From a bacterium (GTDB lineage: Bacteria > Hinthialibacterota > Hinthialibacteria > OLB16): DNA of 64,000 nucleotides. The stretch lies in contig JAJVIK010000007.1 in assembly GCA_022072055.1 (NCBI GenBank), positions 582,556 to 646,555 of the forward strand, written 5' to 3'. The position numbers were made by a program, and so were the translations under genes. The notes beneath the pieces are model-generated. The model saw only the letters and a list, made by a program, of their open reading frames with translations, did no database searches and was not told the DNA's origin. Every line of letters starts with the position of its first letter. The first letter of the stretch is position 1. Below are positions 8,370 to 17,771 of this stretch, one piece after another.

Positions 8370-8481
8370 GAATGGGACTCTCGGCGCCGTGCGGCATCGA
8401 ACGATGCGCGTGAGGCGCGGCAAGTCATATTCTATGGGAAAAGGTATGAGTATGTAAGCTCGGGTCCGGTTGGCCCCTCAC

Positions 8482-9474
8482 TCATTTCGACCCCTCTCGA
8501 CTCAAGCCGAAATCGAGCCCCGGCAGCCACACCAAGGTATGCACATGATTGGCGTTGTTCTGGCGGTTCGAGAATTGAATGTCGATTCCTTTTCCGCAGA
8601 TCCGGTAGTAGCAGTTCTGCCCCCGCTCCATCCCGCCAAGCCATTGAAAGACCAGCTCCGGTTCCGCGAGGATCGAGTCGAGGTCGCGCCCCAGCGATGC
8701 AAAAGCCTCCCCTCGAAAACAGTCGAGGTAGGTCTCGAGCAGCTTCTTGAAGAGTTCGCGGCGGGATGAATCCAGATCGGCAATCCGAAGGCCCGCCCCA
8801 AGCGGGGACCGGATGGCGGCCTGTTCGGCGCCTTCGACCTCAATCGGATCGCCGGGGACTCGCGCTTTCTCACGGTCCTCCTTGCCGAGCGCGGCCAGGA
8901 ATTCGTAGGCGACATCCTCCTCCAGAGGCAGATTCCGAAACCCCATCCACTCCCCCTCCAAAACCTTCGCGGGGTTCGCGCCGAGGAACAGGGGGGTCAT
9001 CGAAATCGGCTTCTCGCCCTCCAGGGTCACATTGAGGGAGAGGTGGTGGCCTTCAAAGCGGAACCCCCAACGCTTATCGGGGGCCGGTTCACCCCAGAAG
9101 ACCAGGTAGTACCTCCCCGGGTCTCGCGTGGGGGACTGCTCCTTGTCGAGCAGCACCTGCTCCAGGCGAATCACCCCCTTGGCCTGCTCGATCCCCGCGG
9201 GAGAGAGACAGGTTTCGAGGAGTTTCCAGAGCAGCTCCTTTTGCTCCTCGTCCATCCGCTCAATCGGAATCCCCTCACGCTCCTTGGGGAAGAAATGCCA
9301 CTTGGTGCGAGCGGGGGAATCAAAGGGAAGCAGGGCCATGAACTTCCGGTCGGGGGACATCTTGGCGAGCAGCGCCTTCGCGGCCGCTAGGGTCGATTCG
9401 GCGAAGGCGGGGAATGGACTTGGAATCGAGACGAGAACCGAAAGAAAAACGATCGAGAATACGCGCTTCAGCAT
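8482..9474 (-). CDS. Secreted DUF3500 domain protein
   Basis: A 330-residue protein with an N-terminal signal peptide (LKRVFSIVFLSVLVSIPSPFPAFA). DUF3500 hallmarks are KWHFFPKEREGIP, GRYYLVFWGEP, GHHLSLNVTLEG, PLFLGANPA and the C-terminal NHVHTLVWLP. The family is common in planctomycetes and some fungi, and its function is unknown. The ATG at 9474 was preferred because a GAGG lies 6 nt upstream; an in-frame ATG at 9486 abuts a GGAGG directly and is less likely. It stands alone downstream of the DUF4276/AAA pair. Confidence 0.85.
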   Translation of the reverse strand: MLKRVFSIVFLSVLVSIPSPFPAFAESTLAAAKALLAKMSPDRKFMALLPFDSPARTKWHFFPKEREGIPIERMDEEQKELLWKLLETCLSPAGIEQAKGVIRLEQVLLDKEQSPTRDPGRYYLVFWGEPAPDKRWGFRFEGHHLSLNVTLEGEKPISMTPLFLGANPAKVLEGEWMGFRNLPLEEDVAYEFLAALGKEDREKARVPGDPIEVEGAEQAAIRSPLGAGLRIADLDSSRRELFKKLLETYLDCFRGEAFASLGRDLDSILAEPELVFQWLGGMERGQNCYYRICGKGIDIQFSNRQNNANHVHTLVWLPGLDFGLSREGSK

Positions 9475-9539
9475 GGAATACCTCATCCTCCGAAGATTCC
9501 CCACGACCTTTGCCAATGGGAAGACAAAAGTATCCGCAT

Positions 9540-10154
9540 TCACAGTGTCTGCCCACCACAAAGTCGCAGAATTGTGTTGAGAAACTCCCTCAGTTGGAGA
9601 CAGCGCTGGGCGGAAACGCCAAGATCTCGACCCCTAAGAACCCTGGCCGCGTCTCGCTCCTTCACGTAACCTCTCCCCGTTGAGCCTCTTCGAAACAGGT
9701 CCCCGATTCGCCTTGAGGGTGGGTTCAAATGATTTACCATCTCGGGATCGGGCCCCGGCTCCGCCAGATTATGCCCGGCAAGGTGACGAAGGTCATCCCA
9801 GAACGGCAGTAGCCAAGCCTCAAACTCAAACTGCGCCGCGTGGGGATGGAAGCGAGGTTCCTCCCCCACCCAAAGTCTCAACTGTCGCTTAGCATCCTCC
9901 GCGTCCCTGAACTCTGGGGGCACGCTACCGGTGTAAACGTCAGTCAACGCGATTACCGCATCCGCGGGAAATTTCCTATCGTCCAAGTGCCTTCGCACGT
10001 CCCCCTTGAGCTGATCGCCGCGAGGGATTCGCCCATGGAAGGGCTTAGGGTCCAACTTTGGCATCCTTCCCTGAAGGCGGGGCTCGAGGAACCGCCGGAG
10101 AGCGGCCATCAGGACCCGCTCGGTTTTCCCTTCCACCATGATGACAATCTTCAC
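9540..10154 (-). CDS. DUF4276 family TOPRIM-like protein, probable defence effector
   Basis: A 204-residue cytoplasmic protein of the DUF4276 type. It begins MKIVIMVEGKTERVL, the TOPRIM-like glutamate strand, followed by IALTDVYTG for the acidic D-containing strand and AAQFEFEAWLLPF, typical of the family. It starts with GTG and overlaps the stop of the AAA ATPase gene as GTGA, so the two are made together. In several anti-phage systems (OLD-like and PARIS-like) an SMC-like ATPase gene is paired with a TOPRIM-fold nuclease, and DUF4276 genes often sit beside such ATPases. A nuclease activity here is inferred, not shown. Confidence 0.8.
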   Translation of the reverse strand: MKIVIMVEGKTERVLMAALRRFLEPRLQGRMPKLDPKPFHGRIPRGDQLKGDVRRHLDDRKFPADAVIALTDVYTGSVPPEFRDAEDAKRQLRLWVGEEPRFHPHAAQFEFEAWLLPFWDDLRHLAGHNLAEPGPDPEMVNHLNPPSRRIGDLFRRGSTGRGYVKERDAARVLRGRDLGVSAQRCLQLREFLNTILRLCGGQTL

Positions 10155-11299
10155 GAACGGGCTCCGAGTTGGCCTTTCATCCAGAGCTCATCCAAGGAGT
10201 ATTCCCTTAGCCATTCCTCCAGGTCCAGCGAGTCCGCCCATGTCGCCAAGGCCGACCCGTCCTCGACGACATCCATCAGGACGACCTCCTCGGGTCTCAG
10301 AAAACGAATGAATCGCTCTGAGTGCGTGGCTACAATGATCTGAGTCCGGGTGGAGGCCTCCCGCATGAGACCCGCAAGGAGACTGAGGAGTTCGGGATGA
10401 AGACTTATCTCCGGCTCGTCAATAAGCGTGATTGCGGACAAACCCGGACTCTGGAGAAGGGTCGCAAGCCATAGGAATCGAAGTGTCCCTTCCGATAACT
10501 GGTGCATGTAGAGTGGACTCGTAAAGCGGGTATCTCTCCAGGTCATGGCGAGTGTGCCCGCCGCAACGGGTGGAAAATCCAATCGGACGAATCCTGGAAA
10601 CGCTGCTCGGAGAGCGTCTTCAACGGAGTCAAACCGATCACGATGACTTTCGCGCAAGGTAAAAAGGCAGGATACCAAAGCCTCTCCATTCAGTCCGGGC
10701 AACTCCGCGGGACGTAGTGGTTGTGGCAGTCGGATGGGAGCAAGGCTCTCAACATTCAGCGAATGATAATACGTGGAGGAGGCAAGGCGGCTGCGGAATT
10801 CCTCTGGTTCACGGAACATCTTGGGGACCTGGCAGAGGGAGGTCTCAAGAGGCATATGCTCCCATGTTGGTTGGACGAGCCTTTTTGAGTCGGGATCGAA
10901 ATATCGTACCGCCCCTTGCGCCGAATGTACGTGCATGAACGGTGGCGGCGACTGTCTTGTCACCTGAGTCAGCGATTCCTCAGCGATCATGTATGATATC
11001 CCTGATCGCGCAAGAACCAGCTCGTACACCAATGGGTTGTGGTTTGGCACCCCCATTTGAATGGATAAACGGAGCTCCGCCGGTCCGTCCAACGTCAGAA
11101 TGGACGAAATCCCCTCGAATTCGCTGATCCTCTTGCCGAGGCTACCGACAGCCGATGCGGACAACAGTGAAAGGACATCCAGGAATGAGGTTTTCCCGCA
11201 CCCGTTCGCTCCGATGAGGACGCACAGATCTCGGAGGTCGAGACTGAGGTCGCGTAGTCGCCTGAAGCCCTGAACCCGAATGTGTTCGAATCGGTCCAT
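10151..11299 (-). CDS. AAA (AAA_21/OLD-like) ATPase of a two-gene defence-type module
   Basis: A 382-residue SMC/RecF-like ATPase. Walker A is IGANGCGKTSFLD near residue 28, Walker B is LIDEPEISLHPELLSLL near residue 295, and the His switch is IIVATHSERF. The region between carries the long helical insertion expected of AAA_21 proteins. The ATG at 11299 was chosen because GGAGG lies 5 nt upstream; a GTG at 11311 is the alternative. It is followed by the overlapping DUF4276 gene. The pair is likely a sensor ATPase plus effector against phage; that role is an inference from family and context. Confidence 0.85.
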   Translation of the reverse strand: MDRFEHIRVQGFRRLRDLSLDLRDLCVLIGANGCGKTSFLDVLSLLSASAVGSLGKRISEFEGISSILTLDGPAELRLSIQMGVPNHNPLVYELVLARSGISYMIAEESLTQVTRQSPPPFMHVHSAQGAVRYFDPDSKRLVQPTWEHMPLETSLCQVPKMFREPEEFRSRLASSTYYHSLNVESLAPIRLPQPLRPAELPGLNGEALVSCLFTLRESHRDRFDSVEDALRAAFPGFVRLDFPPVAAGTLAMTWRDTRFTSPLYMHQLSEGTLRFLWLATLLQSPGLSAITLIDEPEISLHPELLSLLAGLMREASTRTQIIVATHSERFIRFLRPEEVVLMDVVEDGSALATWADSLDLEEWLREYSLDELWMKGQLGARS

Positions 11300-11387
11300 C
11301 TTCACCTCCACCCTCCAGTTTCATCTCCCTCGATCCGCTTGTCAAAGGCGAATCCAGGGGCGGGAGAGGTGCGCTTCGCGCGGGTGT

Positions 11388-12005
11388 TCACGCTGCCCCC
11401 TTCCTCTTCCCCGTGATGAAATACAGCGGCCTGCCCGCGGCGGCGTACTTGATCTCATAATTGGTCCGCCCCGCAAGAGTCGCGAGCTCCTCGGGGCCTT
11501 CAATTGCTCTGGGTTCGATTTCGAAGGACTCCCCGAACCCGGCGAGCTGTTCGAGCATCCAATCGAAATAGCCGCGGTGGTCGGTGGCAAGGTTGAGCAG
11601 CGCGCCCGGAACCAGCGCGCGTCGGAGGTCCACAAGGAAATCCGGGCGGATCAGGCGGCGCTTGTGGTGACGTTTCTTGGGCCAGGGATCCGGGTAGAGC
11701 AGGTGAAAGGCTGAAACCGAGGATTCCGGGACAAACTCCTGGAAAAAACGCGCGGCTTCCTCGCGCGCCGCGCGGACATTGGCGAGCCGCAGGCGTTCCG
11801 CGCGCTCCGCAAGAGTCCGCAAGTACGCCCGGGCGTATTCCAAGCCCACAAAATTCACTTCCGGATGCTCCATGGCGCGTCCGAGTAGGAACCGTCCCTT
11901 GCCGCACCCGACCTCCACCTCCACCGGCCCGGACCTCCCGAAAAGGTCTGTCCAGTTGAGCGGCTTGGAGAGTTGGTCAGGTTCGAAGAGGATCGTGGAG
12001 TTCAT
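11388..12005 (-). CDS. trmB: tRNA (guanine-N7-)-methyltransferase TrmB
   Basis: Methylates N7 of G46 in tRNA variable loops using S-adenosylmethionine. The 205-residue protein has the SAM-binding motif VEVGCGKGRFLLG near residue 30, FVGLEYA, and the family signature HLLYPDPWPKKRHHKRRL near residue 102. A C-terminal TNYEIKYAAAGRPLYFI matches the substrate-binding end. Length is normal for the family. It is divergent from the kinase gene, with about 100 bp between the two starts. Confidence 0.95.
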   Translation of the reverse strand: MNSTILFEPDQLSKPLNWTDLFGRSGPVEVEVGCGKGRFLLGRAMEHPEVNFVGLEYARAYLRTLAERAERLRLANVRAAREEAARFFQEFVPESSVSAFHLLYPDPWPKKRHHKRRLIRPDFLVDLRRALVPGALLNLATDHRGYFDWMLEQLAGFGESFEIEPRAIEGPEELATLAGRTNYEIKYAAAGRPLYFITGKRKGAA

Positions 12006-12109
12006 GGATTCCGAAGCCCGGCTCCAGCCGCATGGACCTCCTCGGAGCGGGCGTCTATGCTAGTTCGAGGTTGCAATCAAACCACGGGAGGAAACGGAAC
12101 GGAACCTCC

Positions 12110-13513
12110 ATGGCGGGCGAAAAGACTCCGCAATACGGCGACTATCGGGTGGTCCGGAAGATTGGGAAGGGCGGATTCGGATCGGTGTATCTGGCCGAGA
12201 ATCCCCTGTTTCCCAAACACCTCTTCGCGGTCAAGGTCTTCGACCCGAGAGAGGACGACATCGATGGCGCCACCCCGCTGCGCGATGAGCTCCACAACCT
12301 GATCGGTCTGTCCCACTCCAACATTGTCCAGGTGCGAGGGTTCGGCATCGAACTCGGCGGCGAACGCGCCGAACCCTACATTGTCATGGACTACATCGAG
12401 GGTCCAAACGGCGGGAGCTACAACCTCAAGCAGCACCTGATCGCCTCGGGGGGCCGCCTCGCGCCCCTCGAGGTCAAGCGCCTGTTCCGTCAGATCCTTT
12501 CCGCCCTCGCGCTGGTCCACAAGAAACGAATCGCGCATCTCGACCTCAAGCCCGAGAACATCCTCTTGGACCGCGATCTGAACGCCTATGTCTCGGATTT
12601 CGGGGTGAGCCAGACAGTCACCTCGCATTCCCTACGCGCCGACCGTCCCCCGAGCATCCAGGGGTTCTCGCCCATCTACGCCTCGCCGGAGCAGATCCGT
12701 CACGCCTACGGCAGCCGTCACAGCGATGTCTTCTCCCTCGGCGTGATGATCCTGGAGTGCCTCACCGGAATCCGCCCGGAGGTGGTCCATTCCGAGTCCA
12801 ATCCCAAGGTCGATTACACCCCTCCATCCGCCTCGGGCCTGGACCGCAAATGGGACCAACTGATGGAGCGCTGCCTTTCGATTGACCCCGCGTACCGTTT
12901 CCCGAACGCCGAGATCTTCCTGCGCGCTTTGGAGCAGATGCCGAGCAATTTGCCCGGCGAGCGCTCGGACATGGCCGTGATCCGGGAGGCGCCCACTCCC
13001 GCCGCGGGGGTGCAGGTCGAGACTCCGCGCTCGGGGTTGAGCGCGGGTTCCTCGACCACGCCGCGCCCCGTGATCCCAAGAATCCCTCCCGCCACTCAAG
13101 CGGCCATCACGCCGTATGAGGGTAACATTTCGCGCCTACTCGATCGCGAGCGAATGTTCGAAAGGGAGGCCCGCGAAGAAGTCCGTCGCGTGGCGCCGAA
13201 CGCGGGGGCGCTTCTCTCGGCGCGGTTTGGAATCCGGCTGATTGCTTTCTTCGGCGCGCTGATTGGGCTGTTGGTGGGGGCTTTCCTTGGGCTGAATATC
13301 GGCGAGCGGGTTGGAACTCAGTATGCGGGTCAGATCGGAAGGGTCCTGAGCTATTTTGTCAACGATGACCTGGGCACCTGGATCGGGCGTGGCGCGGGCC
13401 AGGTCATGGGAGCCATTGCCGGGGGGCTTGTGCTGGCGGGACTCGGATGGCTGCTCGGAAGACTGGCGGGCACTGGGCTGTACCGGCTGACACGCGGCGC
13501 GGAGGAGGAGTGA
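12110..13513 (+). CDS. Ser/Thr protein kinase with C-terminal membrane region
   Basis: A 467-residue Hanks-type kinase. The N-terminal catalytic domain (about 9-285) has the glycine loop IGKGGFGSVYL, the VAIK-type lysine in FAVKVF, the catalytic loop IAHLDLKPENILL (HLD in place of HRD) and the magnesium motif SDFGVS. An activation segment ending in YASPEQ follows. A Pro/Thr-rich linker (about 310-360) leads to two hydrophobic, glycine-rich segments (about 392-418 and 445-470) that should anchor the protein in the membrane with the kinase in the cytoplasm. The ATG at 12110 gives a compact N-terminus; a GGGAGG lies about 20 nt upstream, so the start is not certain. Confidence 0.9.
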   Translation: MAGEKTPQYGDYRVVRKIGKGGFGSVYLAENPLFPKHLFAVKVFDPREDDIDGATPLRDELHNLIGLSHSNIVQVRGFGIELGGERAEPYIVMDYIEGPNGGSYNLKQHLIASGGRLAPLEVKRLFRQILSALALVHKKRIAHLDLKPENILLDRDLNAYVSDFGVSQTVTSHSLRADRPPSIQGFSPIYASPEQIRHAYGSRHSDVFSLGVMILECLTGIRPEVVHSESNPKVDYTPPSASGLDRKWDQLMERCLSIDPAYRFPNAEIFLRALEQMPSNLPGERSDMAVIREAPTPAAGVQVETPRSGLSAGSSTTPRPVIPRIPPATQAAITPYEGNISRLLDRERMFEREAREEVRRVAPNAGALLSARFGIRLIAFFGALIGLLVGAFLGLNIGERVGTQYAGQIGRVLSYFVNDDLGTWIGRGAGQVMGAIAGGLVLAGLGWLLGRLAGTGLYRLTRGAEEE

Positions 13514-13554
13514 AGCAAGTCCGGAGGGAGGCCGCGGCCCGCACATCCGCCGCG

Positions 13555-13584
13555 TTGCCTTGCCACGCCGAATCTCTCTAGAAT
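13555..13584 (+). promoter_or_regulatory. Predicted promoter shared with the antitoxin family (relic copy)
   Basis: TTGCCT at 13555-13560 and TAGAAT at 13579-13584 are separated by 18 bp, upstream of the truncated antitoxin at 13615. The same hexamers with the same spacing precede the three full antitoxin genes, which supports this being a real promoter. Confidence 0.55.
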
Positions 13585-13614
13585 TGACTCATTCGATCCG
13601 GTTGAGAAAGAACG

Positions 13615-13734
13615 ATGACTTATCGCGGCCATATCGAAAACGGTGTCGTGGTGTTGGATGAACCGGCGGAATTGCCGGAGAGCGAGGACCTGTTCCTCTT
13701 TCAGTCGAAATGGGGGAATGCGACAAGCCCCTGA
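13615..13734 (+). pseudogene. Truncated copy of the MTYRGH antitoxin
   Basis: The first 22 codons (MTYRGHIENGVVVLDEPAEL and two more) match the N-terminus of the three full antitoxins at 17553, 18239 and 19059. After GAG at 13680 the frame continues with unrelated codons and stops at 13734, giving 39 residues. The dimer/DNA-binding part could be made but the toxin-binding C-terminus is gone, and no PIN toxin follows. Either it is a deletion relic or an orphan that could still bind the shared operator. Confidence 0.75.
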
Positions 13735-13774
13735 GGGTCTTGAAATGCTCCGCCCGCCGCCCTAAGAGTCCCCC

Positions 13775-14299
13775 ATGGCTCCGCCCCCCATACCCACTCC
13801 ACGCATTGAACAGGCAATCCTCCTGATCCGTGGTCATAGGGTTCTATTGGACGAAGACTTGGCCTCACTGTATGGAGTCTCGACTGGCCGACTCAACGAA
13901 CAAGTCAAGAGGAATCGGCGCCGGTTTCCCGAGGATTTCATGTTCCAATTGACTCCCAAGGAGTGGGACAACTTGAGATCGCAGTTTGCGACCTCAAGTT
14001 GGGGAGGACGCCGCTACCCACCCCATGCCTTCACCGAGCAAGGGGTGGCCATGCTTTCCAGCGTCCTGCAAAGCGACCGCGCCATCGAGGTCAACATCGA
14101 GATCATGCGCGCCTTTGTCCGAATGCGCCAAGTGCTCGCGTCCCATGCCGAGTTGGCCCGCAAGCTGGCCGCTCTGGAGCGCAAATACGACAAGCGCTTT
14201 CAGGCGGTCTTTGAAGCCATCCGCCAACTCATGACGACCCCGGTCACCAAGCTGCGCCCGATCGGCTTTCACCACCGGGATTCGGCCAAGAAATCCTGA
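13775..14299 (+). CDS. ORF6N domain DNA-binding protein
   Basis: A 174-residue protein with an N-terminal ORF6N domain, as in phage antirepressor-like and KilA-N-like proteins. Family motifs are [46 protein letters not shown], the aromatic [18 protein letters not shown] and [15 protein letters not shown] coiled-coil segment (about 115-150) follows. The family is common on mobile and accessory DNA, and a second, N-terminally truncated copy lies at 48206. It sits in the toxin-antitoxin zone, right after the antitoxin relic. Confidence 0.88.
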   Translation: MAPPPIPTPRIEQAILLIRGHRVLLDEDLASLYGVSTGRLNEQVKRNRRRFPEDFMFQLTPKEWDNLRSQFATSSWGGRRYPPHAFTEQGVAMLSSVLQSDRAIEVNIEIMRAFVRMRQVLASHAELARKLAALERKYDKRFQAVFEAIRQLMTTPVTKLRPIGFHHRDSAKKS

Positions 14300-14322
14300 G
14301 CGCGCTCGGTCGGACTGACCCT

Positions 14323-17300
14323 CTATTGCACCCAAACAGCCCTCGGCGGCGCCATCAACCCATATGGGATTATGTGATATTCGCTTCCCTTCGGGGGTCC
14401 GCTCTCCGGACCCTTCTGAAACTGCCCCGGCCAGGCGGTTCCAAGCGACGGGTTCCCATGATGAGGTCCCAGTGTGTTCTTCAGACTTCCGATCACCTCA
14501 ATGGAGAATTCCACTCCCGCACCGAGCGTGGCCTCATACGGCGGCCAGGCGATAAGTTCCGAGTTCCCGCCGCCTTCCACCACCGCCACCACCCCCTCCC
14601 ACTTGGGGAGCAACACTTTAAGGGCGCTCGATCCCGGATTGGACTCAGCACGATACACATAGCGCACGCCGCCGCCATAGAACGGCATCCCCTGATCCTT
14701 CCAAGAGCCCATGTCCGGCGAATTCGCGGGCCGAACCACCCACCCCTTGTCGCAACTCTCCAGCGAAAACTCACCCAGCAGATACACCGGCTCGACCTCG
14801 CAGTGGACGGAGAACTTCTTCGAGGTCAGAACCAGCTCGTTGACTCCCGCCGCCACGGCATCCCCGCAGTCGAGTAGCTCGAATTTCCGATCCAACCACC
14901 ACTTTCCATTCGGCTGAAGCGGCTTCCCATTCAAGGTGAACTCGTACAGATGGGCCTGTTCGACCGCGAGCTGGAGCGCGGGCGGAGTCTCGAAACCTTT
15001 GACCGTGAAATGATAGCGGACATTAAAGCCGCTCCCCTCCTTGAACTCCGCATCGCGCGAGAGAACTCGATCCTCGAACTGGACCGCGTTGTCCCAGGGG
15101 TTCTTGTCAAATCCGCGCGCCTTGTAGATCGCGGTCTGCGCGCGGTAGAAATACACATCCTTCTCGCCGTTGCCGTCAATCTCATAGTCGCAGTAATCGA
15201 GGGGGAGAACGTTCGGGCCGTTGCGCTCGATTCGGACCAGCGTAAGCGTGGCGGGATCGGTCTTGGGTTCCGCCGGCGCCTTCGGCGAAACCGCTTCTTG
15301 GTTTGTAATCAGGTACAGCGCGCTTCCCGCCGGGGGAAGCTCAAAAGCTACCTCCACCTGCTTGTCGCGGGTCACCCAGCTGCAAGGATCACTCTTCCCC
15401 GAAAACAGTTCGAGGAGTCGAACCTGCTTGCCCTCAGTCAGCCATTTTCCGGAAGCGCTTTCCTCCATGCTGGTGTTGCACAGGAACAGGAGGCCGCCGA
15501 AATCGGTTTGGCGAAATTGATGGAAGAGTTTCCCCCCTTGGTGTTGTTCAAAGCGGATTGACGAGTATCCCGCCAAGTATTCACGGATCTTGTCCTGTCC
15601 CTGAATGACGCCATGGACTCCAGCGACTGGAACGAGCGGAATCGCCTCGCCCTCCTTCGGTTCGGGGAAGAGCGCGCTCAGTTCGTCGCTCTCTGCTCCC
15701 TCGACCCACTTCGGTCGCCCGCCGACCAAAAGAACATTGCCCCCATTCGTCGCGAACTGCTTGAGCAGACCGAAGGTCCCAGCGCCGAGATTCGCGCAAG
15801 TGTGATGGAGAACCACCAGATCATAAACACGCTCGCCGACACGGAAGCCTTTGGCCTCCACTTTGCCGTGATCGCGGATCACCTGCTCGCAACCGAGGTC
15901 ATATTCGACCTGGTGCAGGGACAAATCGGTGAGGAAGGCCTGGAAGTCCTCTCCCAGCTTGTCCAGCTCCGAATTGTCCCCTTGCGAACGGTGGAGCACC
16001 CAGCCGCTTGTCGTGGGCTCCAAAACCAGAATCCGGTTACGCTCGGCGCCGCTTGAGAGCGCGAGCGAAAGGCGCGCCAGGTATTCCCCCATCGCCGAGT
16101 AATGCTCCCACCACGGTTCGTGGTCGGAGAACGAAAGCGGGTGATCGCGCTTGCGCGGCCCGCGCAGGGTCATGTAGGTGAGGTGCTGGTCGAAGAAATC
16201 GATCCCAAGGACCCCCAGCCAATCCGCGATGCGCTTCTGGTCCTCGAAGGTCATCTCCCAGCCGCCCGCGCCATACACCTCGCAGAGCCTCCGCGCGCGC
16301 CCGAGCTGGTTCGCCACCGAGGCGACTTCCCTGACCGCGCGGACATTTCCGAACTGGGCATGCACACCCTCGTTATACTGGTTCATCAGGCAGTCGATGC
16401 CGGGCATCTGCTGCCAGGCCGCCATCGCCATGTTGTCGGGCACGCTCGCCGGGCGCGGCCACTCGTGCTCCCAATAGTGCCCGGTGAAGTTCAGGCGGTT
16501 CCTGGCGCATTCGTCATAATAAGGCTTGGCCCAGCGTTCGATGAACAGGTCGAGCAGGAGTTGAAAGTAATCATAACGGACTTTGCGGAAGTCCCCGGTA
16601 TCCTCGAACAGAGAAGGGAGGCTCGCGAGCAGGTCATAACCGCAACGACTCTGGAATTGCTCCGCCAGGTCGGGACTCCAATGCAGGCTCCCGGTGGGCC
16701 TCAGGTGCGGCTCATCGGTGAAGCAGTGGCGAACCGTTTTTCCGAACTCGGCGCCAAAGGCCTTCTTGTAGGGATCGAGCGTGATTTTAATAAACTCCTC
16801 GGTCAGTCCCGGCTCGAGCAAGTCCACATACGGAAACCCGCCATTCCAAGGGGAAGGTTCACGAACCTTCAGGCGCACCAGCGCGCCGGGTCCTTTGGCT
16901 TGCGCGAGGTCCCCCTCGATCCGGATGTAACTGTCCCCTTCCCGCCTGTAGGCCGCGATCAGGTCCTCCGGCGCGGACGAGGGGAATTCGTCAACTGCTT
17001 CCCAGACTATCCCTTTACCGGCCCATTCGGGGCGCCGCGCGGGGACATGCCCCCCGGCGAATCCGGAGGGGTAGGAGTTTTCATCATAGATGTGCAGGAG
17101 CATCCCGCGGGACTTGGCGGCCTCGACCGCATGCTTGTAAAGCTCGAGCCAGCGCTCGGAAAGATAGGGGGTGATCAGGCCGGGCCTTGGGTGAACAAAG
17201 GCCTGGAGGACCTTGGCCGAGGCCAGCATGTCGAGCTGCTGGTCGATTTCTTCCTCGGTGATGTCATCGTTCCAGACCCACAGCGGCGCGGAGTGGAACT

Positions 17301-17415
17301 CGGCGGGCGGGGTCTCGAAATGGCGGAGAAAGGCGTCTTCGGCGCCCAGTGCGGACATGGCGCCACAGTACCACACAATCACTGAAATCGGGGCCAACAG
17401 GGTCAGGGTTCTCAT
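14323..17415 (-). CDS. GH106-like glycoside hydrolase (alpha-L-rhamnosidase-type), secreted
   Basis: A 1,030-residue exported enzyme with a signal peptide (about 1-24, ending SALG-A). The N-terminal half is a TIM-barrel of the Glyco_hydro_106 type: PLWVWNDDITEEEIDQQL, HIYDENSYPSGFAGG, VRHCFTDEPHLRPTG, CLMNQYNEG and GIDFFDQHLTYMT. The central part looks like a glutamine-amidotransferase-like domain, and the C-terminal third is beta-rich and resembles a galactose-binding domain. GH106 members remove rhamnose from pectin-like or other polysaccharides. The gene has no partners and is flanked by toxin-antitoxin genes. The exact substrate is unknown. Confidence 0.8.
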   Translation of the reverse strand: MRTLTLLAPISVIVWYCGAMSALGAEDAFLRHFETPPAEFHSAPLWVWNDDITEEEIDQQLDMLASAKVLQAFVHPRPGLITPYLSERWLELYKHAVEAAKSRGMLLHIYDENSYPSGFAGGHVPARRPEWAGKGIVWEAVDEFPSSAPEDLIAAYRREGDSYIRIEGDLAQAKGPGALVRLKVREPSPWNGGFPYVDLLEPGLTEEFIKITLDPYKKAFGAEFGKTVRHCFTDEPHLRPTGSLHWSPDLAEQFQSRCGYDLLASLPSLFEDTGDFRKVRYDYFQLLLDLFIERWAKPYYDECARNRLNFTGHYWEHEWPRPASVPDNMAMAAWQQMPGIDCLMNQYNEGVHAQFGNVRAVREVASVANQLGRARRLCEVYGAGGWEMTFEDQKRIADWLGVLGIDFFDQHLTYMTLRGPRKRDHPLSFSDHEPWWEHYSAMGEYLARLSLALSSGAERNRILVLEPTTSGWVLHRSQGDNSELDKLGEDFQAFLTDLSLHQVEYDLGCEQVIRDHGKVEAKGFRVGERVYDLVVLHHTCANLGAGTFGLLKQFATNGGNVLLVGGRPKWVEGAESDELSALFPEPKEGEAIPLVPVAGVHGVIQGQDKIREYLAGYSSIRFEQHQGGKLFHQFRQTDFGGLLFLCNTSMEESASGKWLTEGKQVRLLELFSGKSDPCSWVTRDKQVEVAFELPPAGSALYLITNQEAVSPKAPAEPKTDPATLTLVRIERNGPNVLPLDYCDYEIDGNGEKDVYFYRAQTAIYKARGFDKNPWDNAVQFEDRVLSRDAEFKEGSGFNVRYHFTVKGFETPPALQLAVEQAHLYEFTLNGKPLQPNGKWWLDRKFELLDCGDAVAAGVNELVLTSKKFSVHCEVEPVYLLGEFSLESCDKGWVVRPANSPDMGSWKDQGMPFYGGGVRYVYRAESNPGSSALKVLLPKWEGVVAVVEGGGNSELIAWPPYEATLGAGVEFSIEVIGSLKNTLGPHHGNPSLGTAWPGQFQKGPESGPPKGSEYHIIPYGLMAPPRAVWVQ

Positions 17416-17492
17416 GGTGAGATCGGTGCCTTTCGCGGGTTGGAATGGGAGATGCTATTATAGATCGGCTTTACCGGAAGGTCCATTCGGAA

Positions 17493-17522
17493 TTGCGGGG
17501 GGGGATAGGAATGGCCTACAAT
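17493..17522 (+). promoter_or_regulatory. Predicted promoter of toxin-antitoxin copy 1
   Basis: TTGCGG at 17493-17498 and TACAAT at 17517-17522 have an 18-bp spacer. The arrangement matches the other copies although the spacer sequence differs and contains a run of G. Confidence 0.5.
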
Positions 17523-17552
17523 CCAGGAGACTGATCGAATGGAGAGGTTGTG

Positions 17553-17771
17553 ATGACTTACCGAGGCCATGTGGAGAACGGGGTGGTGGTGCTGGATGAA
17601 GGCGCCGAGCTGCCCGAAGGGGCGGTGGTGGAGGTGGATGTCCTGAAAGAGGATGACCCGGTCAAGTCGCTCCGCGAGCTCCTCCTCGAATTTGCGGGTT
17701 GCATGGAGGGATTGCCATCCGACCTGTCCGTGAATCACGACCACTATATTCACGGCACGCCAAAGAAATGA
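17553..17771 (+). CDS. Antitoxin of PIN toxin module, copy 1
   Basis: A 72-residue antitoxin. The N-terminal half (MTYRGHVENGVVVLDEGAEL, then PEGAVVEVDV) forms a small beta-rich DNA-binding/dimer domain similar to DUF104/AF2212-like antitoxins. The C-terminal half is acidic and ends LSVNHDHYIHGTPKK, the likely toxin-binding tail. GGAGAGG lies 5 nt before ATG 17553. The stop overlaps the toxin start as ATGA. The first 84 bp are almost identical to copies 2 and 3, whereas the 3' half differs. Confidence 0.85.
   Translation: MTYRGHVENGVVVLDEGAELPEGAVVEVDVLKEDDPVKSLRELLLEFAGCMEGLPSDLSVNHDHYIHGTPKK

Noticed and set aside
8370-8481. NikR-like or cobalamin-riboswitch control of the Ni/Co ECF operon
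   Set aside because: A gtatgagtatg stretch occurs near 8444-8454, but no full inverted NikR box or B12-box was found.
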